Shown here: in pieces, positions 61,779 to 64,000 of the stretch
Numbering within the stretch: position 1 is the stretch's first letter
Layout: every line of letters starts with the position of its first letter
From: Allohoeflea poritis
Lineage (GTDB): Bacteria; Pseudomonadota; Alphaproteobacteria; Rhizobiales; Rhizobiaceae
Length of the DNA: 64,000 nucleotides
Reading direction: 5' to 3'
Assembly: GCF_027889715.1 (NCBI RefSeq)
Contig: NZ_JAPJZH010000002.1
Span: forward strand, 372,001 to 436,000
Notes under the pieces: model-generated
What the model saw: the letters and a program-made list of their open reading frames with translations, nothing else
Database searches by the model: none
What the model was told of the DNA's origin: nothing
Program-made: the position numbers and the translations under genes

Positions 61779-61810
61779 AATGGCGGCCCGATTGGCCGCC
61801 ATTTTGTTTT
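61779..61810 (+). terminator. Intrinsic terminator after the corrinoid protein gene
   Basis: Arms AATGGCGGCC (61779-61788) and GGCCGCCATT (61794-61803) with loop CGATT, followed by TTGTTTT. It lies 26 bases after the corrinoid gene and 18 bases before the DUF1638 gene, so the latter probably has partial read-through or its own promoter. Confidence 0.88.
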
Positions 61811-61828
61811 GACGCTATATAGGCCGCC

Positions 61829-62440
61829 ATGAGCGAACGGGACAACAATGCGTCGCAGACAAAGCCGGTACGCGTGATCGGCTGCGGCGCCATTGCGCGC
61901 GAAATCCTCGCCATATGCGAAGCCAACGGCCTTTCGCATATCGATCTGGCCTGCCTTCCCGCACAATGGCATCTTTATCCCGATCGCATCGCACCGGGCG
62001 TAAAGGAAGCGATCGAAAAGGCGCGCGAAGAGGGATTTGAGCGCATCTACGTCGCCTATGCCGATTGCGGCACCGGCGGCATGCTCGACCGGGTCTGCGA
62101 GGAAGAAGGTGTCGAACGCATCGCCGGGCCGCACTGCTATTCGTTTTTCGCCGGAAACGATCTGTTCGACGAATGGGATGACGATATCGATGCGTTCTTC
62201 CTGACGGATTTTCTGGCCCGCCAGTTCGAGAGCTTCATCATCGAGCCGCTCGGTCTCGACCGGCACCCGGAACTGCGCGACATGTATTTCGGCAACTACC
62301 GAAAGCTTGTCTACCTGTCCCAGAAACAGGACCCGGAACTACAGGAAAAAGCCCGGCTCGCGGCGCAACGCCTCGGGCTTGAATATGAGTACCGGTTTAC
62401 CGGTTATGGCGACCTGACATCATCGCTCCTGTCCGCCTGA
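61829..62440 (+). CDS. DUF1638 family protein
   Basis: 203 residues, a family of unknown function that often lies next to corrinoid methyltransferase genes. VRVIGCGAIAREI (Cys19), LACLPAQWHLYPDRI (Cys42, His48), AYADCGTGGML (Cys80) and GPHCYSFF (His102, Cys103) are candidate metal or cofactor ligands. The pattern of Gly-rich loops and Cys/His is consistent with a metalloenzyme fold. In this cluster it may help methyl transfer, corrinoid loading or methylamine handling, but this is inference from context only. Confidence 0.85.
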   Translation: MSERDNNASQTKPVRVIGCGAIAREILAICEANGLSHIDLACLPAQWHLYPDRIAPGVKEAIEKAREEGFERIYVAYADCGTGGMLDRVCEEEGVERIAGPHCYSFFAGNDLFDEWDDDIDAFFLTDFLARQFESFIIEPLGLDRHPELRDMYFGNYRKLVYLSQKQDPELQEKARLAAQRLGLEYEYRFTGYGDLTSSLLSA

Positions 62441-62603
62441 GCGTGCGGTTGGCGCGCTAACCTCTTGCCTATCGGCGCAAAAAGTCCCACATGTGGTGCC
62501 CGCAATCCGGGAGAGCACTGATTGACGTATTGCCTTGATGATCGGCTGATACGCGTTGGGCAAAGTGAACACAGATTTGTACTGAGGCCGAAGAGAGACT
62601 GTA

Positions 62604-63248
62604 TTGAGCGACACCTCCGCAGATGGTTCTGTTCCCGGCATTTCGGCAGAGCAGCAAAACCAGCCGCAGAGCCTTTCGGACCTGCTGAAGCAGATCTCGG
62701 AAACCATGGGGCCGAGCATCACCCTGCGTGAGATCGCGGAGGCCATGGACGAACGCTCCTTCGGCGCCTTCCTGCTGGTTTTCTCGATTCCCAACCTCAT
62801 ACCCCTCCCGCCGGGCGCGACGCTGATACTGGGCCTGCCTTTGATCTTTATTTCATGGCAGATCGTGGCCGGCCGCGACAAAATCTGGCTCCCGCAACGC
62901 CTTGCCAACTATACGCTCGACAAGAAGACGCTTCAGAAGATCGTCCGGCGCTCAGAGCCGTGGCTGAAATGGATGGAAGCATGGGTGCGCCCGCGCAACT
63001 GGCCGCTGACGAGCCCGATGTCGGAACGGGTTTTCGGCATCTACACCCTGTTCATGTCCATTATCGTCGTTATTCCGATCCCGTTCGGAAACTGGCTGCC
63101 GGCCTTTGCGATTGCGACGATCGGCCTCGCCCATACCGAACATGACGGCAACTGCCTGGCCGTCGGCTCGATTATCGGCCTGGTTGCGGCGCTGATATTC
63201 GCCTTCGTCCTGTTCCTGACGACGGCGCTGTTCAGTTCGGTCGTTTAG
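62604..63248 (+). CDS. exoD: Exopolysaccharide synthesis protein ExoD family
   Basis: Integral membrane protein, 214 residues, of the ExoD family, linked to exopolysaccharide production and alkali tolerance in rhizobia. The conserved cytoplasmic start LKQISETMGPSITLREIAEAMDERSFGAFLLVF is followed by several hydrophobic segments (about 55-95, 150-172, 190-214). The probable start is TTG 62604; no ATG is available before the conserved part. The last base of its TAG stop is the first base of a MITE-like element, so the element supplies the end of this gene and an original C-terminus may have been changed. Confidence 0.88.
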   Translation: MSDTSADGSVPGISAEQQNQPQSLSDLLKQISETMGPSITLREIAEAMDERSFGAFLLVFSIPNLIPLPPGATLILGLPLIFISWQIVAGRDKIWLPQRLANYTLDKKTLQKIVRRSEPWLKWMEAWVRPRNWPLTSPMSERVFGIYTLFMSIIVVIPIPFGNWLPAFAIATIGLAHTEHDGNCLAVGSIIGLVAALIFAFVLFLTTALFSSVV

Positions 63249-63545
63249 AGCAATTCTGAGCTAGATTGGATCATTTGACCGTGGCGATTTTGGTCACTGG
63301 CCAGGCGGATTGCGCGCCGTGGTGCCAACCCACCACAAGCGCGAGCCAACGACGCCAGGGGCCAAAATCGCCCGGCCCATTCATCTTTGAGTTTCAATAC
63401 AATAATCCTTTCGAGGGTGGCGAAAATCGGCCCATCGGCGTTGTTGCGCCGCTTGCCCGATGCACCACATCGCGCTGCGCGACGCGCCTTGCCGAGTGAA
63501 CCGATTTTCCTCCATCAAATGTTCCAATCTAGCTCAGAATTGCTC
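63248..63545. mobile_element. 298-base MITE-like element with long terminal inverted repeats
   Basis: The left end starts GAGCAATTCTGAGCTAG and the right end is its inverse. The terminal repeats match over about 30 bases with one mismatch. TA dinucleotides flank both ends (63246-63247 and 63546-63547), as expected for target duplication by an IS630/Tc1-type transposase. Inside are two further hairpins: GGCGATTTTGG (63283-63293) with CCAAAATCGCC (63362-63372), and GAAAATCGG (63422-63430) with CCGATTTTC (63501-63509). No coding capacity. It resembles the mosaic intergenic elements of rhizobia in style. Confidence 0.85.
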
Positions 63546-63712
63546 TAGTCGAACACCGCCGTTTACCAATGGTATCCGCAAGGCTTTCTTCCCGGTTTGC
63601 CGGGCCTTATATTATGTTGCGGTGCACGCGTCGTTTTTAAGCGCATTGCACGTCGTCGCGCAGCAAGCCAGTCCGGCGGTTTTTACATATTTACGCGCCA
63701 AGGAGACCACTC

Positions 63713-64000
63713 ATGGCTGATCTGATTACCGTTTTCTGGCGGGATATTCCGGCACAGGTTATTGTCAAGAAAGGCCGCAAGAGTGCCAAACGCGAATTGT
63801 CGCTGCGCTTTACCGAAGCCATCGACATGTGTGCCATGCGTTCCGGCGCTCATGAAACCGATGAGTACCTCGCCGAATGGAGGCGCGGCACCCCGGAACC
63901 GGTTTCCGACGATCTGGAGGCGGAGGCCGACAAGGCCGCCGCCCGTCTGGAAGAGGAATTCACCAAGGAACGCCTGATTGAACTGGTCAAATCAGGAGGG
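63713..64000 (+). CDS. 'Virulence factor' family protein, 3' end cut by window edge
   Basis: The first 96 residues of a small conserved alphaproteobacterial protein that databases call virulence factor, without a proven role in virulence. ATG 63713 has AAGGAGA nine bases upstream. The protein begins MADLITVFWRDIPAQVIVKK and is charged and helical after residue 60. In rhizobial genomes such genes tend to lie just before methylenetetrahydrofolate-reductase-like and methyltetrahydrofolate:corrinoid methyltransferase genes (from memory), which would extend the methyl-transfer cluster beyond the window. Confidence 0.75.
   Translation, partial: MADLITVFWRDIPAQVIVKKGRKSAKRELSLRFTEAIDMCAMRSGAHETDEYLAEWRRGTPEPVSDDLEAEADKAAARLEEEFTKERLIELVKSGG

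Noticed and set aside
1-64000. tRNA, rRNA, CRISPR array, integrase, phage or plasmid origin
   Set aside because: No tRNA T-loop patterns in cloverleaf context, no rRNA, no regularly spaced repeats and no recombinase gene were seen on reading both strands.

Overview
The window looks like a chromosomal segment of a GC-rich alphaproteobacterium of the Hyphomicrobiales (Rhizobiales), probably a free-living or marine relative of Hoeflea, Martelella or other Rhizobiaceae. This is inferred from the lipid A very-long-chain acyl locus (acpXL to lpxXL), the Pseudomonas-denitrificans-style cob genes with CobN, the PreT/PreA pair and the type of repeat near the right edge. No rRNA, tRNA, CRISPR array, phage or transposase gene was seen.

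Layout. (a) 1-9.7 kb: a catabolic locus. A leftward operon (aldehyde dehydrogenase, TRAP transporter dctP-dctQ-dctM) diverges from a GntR/FCD regulator, a second aldehyde dehydrogenase and a short-chain dehydrogenase; leftward preT-preA follow. (b) 9.9-17 kb: Mrp/ApbC, then the rightward lipid A operon acpXL, fabZ-like, two ketosynthases, a dehydrogenase and lpxXL, then an L,D-transpeptidase. (c) 17-30 kb: three cobalamin operons: cobA-cobB-cobC-cobD (leftward), cbiD-cobK (rightward), and a small His-rich protein gene, cbiX, cobH, cobL, cobI, cbiG-cobJ fusion and cobM (leftward, mostly with 4-base overlaps). (d) 30-35 kb: accessory genes, including an AT-rich island with an orphan gene. (e) 35-44 kb: a cobalamin riboswitch that precedes a 27-codon leader frame, cobU, cobW, cobN and cobO; then a diguanylate cyclase and cobQ. 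(f) 44-49 kb: a 46-codon gene with a strong terminator, two lipoproteins and valine catabolism genes. (g) 49-57 kb: a two-subunit NAD-type formate dehydrogenase divergent from a betaine/choline-type ABC transporter. (h) 57-64 kb: a corrinoid methyl-transfer cluster (homocysteine methyltransferase, Fe-S protein, non-pyrrolysine MttB homolog, corrinoid carrier, DUF1638 protein), then exoD, a MITE-like element and the start of a 'virulence factor' family gene.

How the parts may fit together. Regions c and e make the corrinoid cofactor. Region g could import a quaternary amine and oxidise formate. Region h could move a methyl group from that amine through a corrinoid protein to homocysteine or folate. 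This combination, an apparently aerobic corrinoid-dependent demethylation and methionine module, is the best candidate for an under-described system here. The B12 genes themselves mix aerobic (CobI, CobJ, CobM, CobL, CobN) and anaerobic-type (CbiD, CbiG, CbiX) parts.
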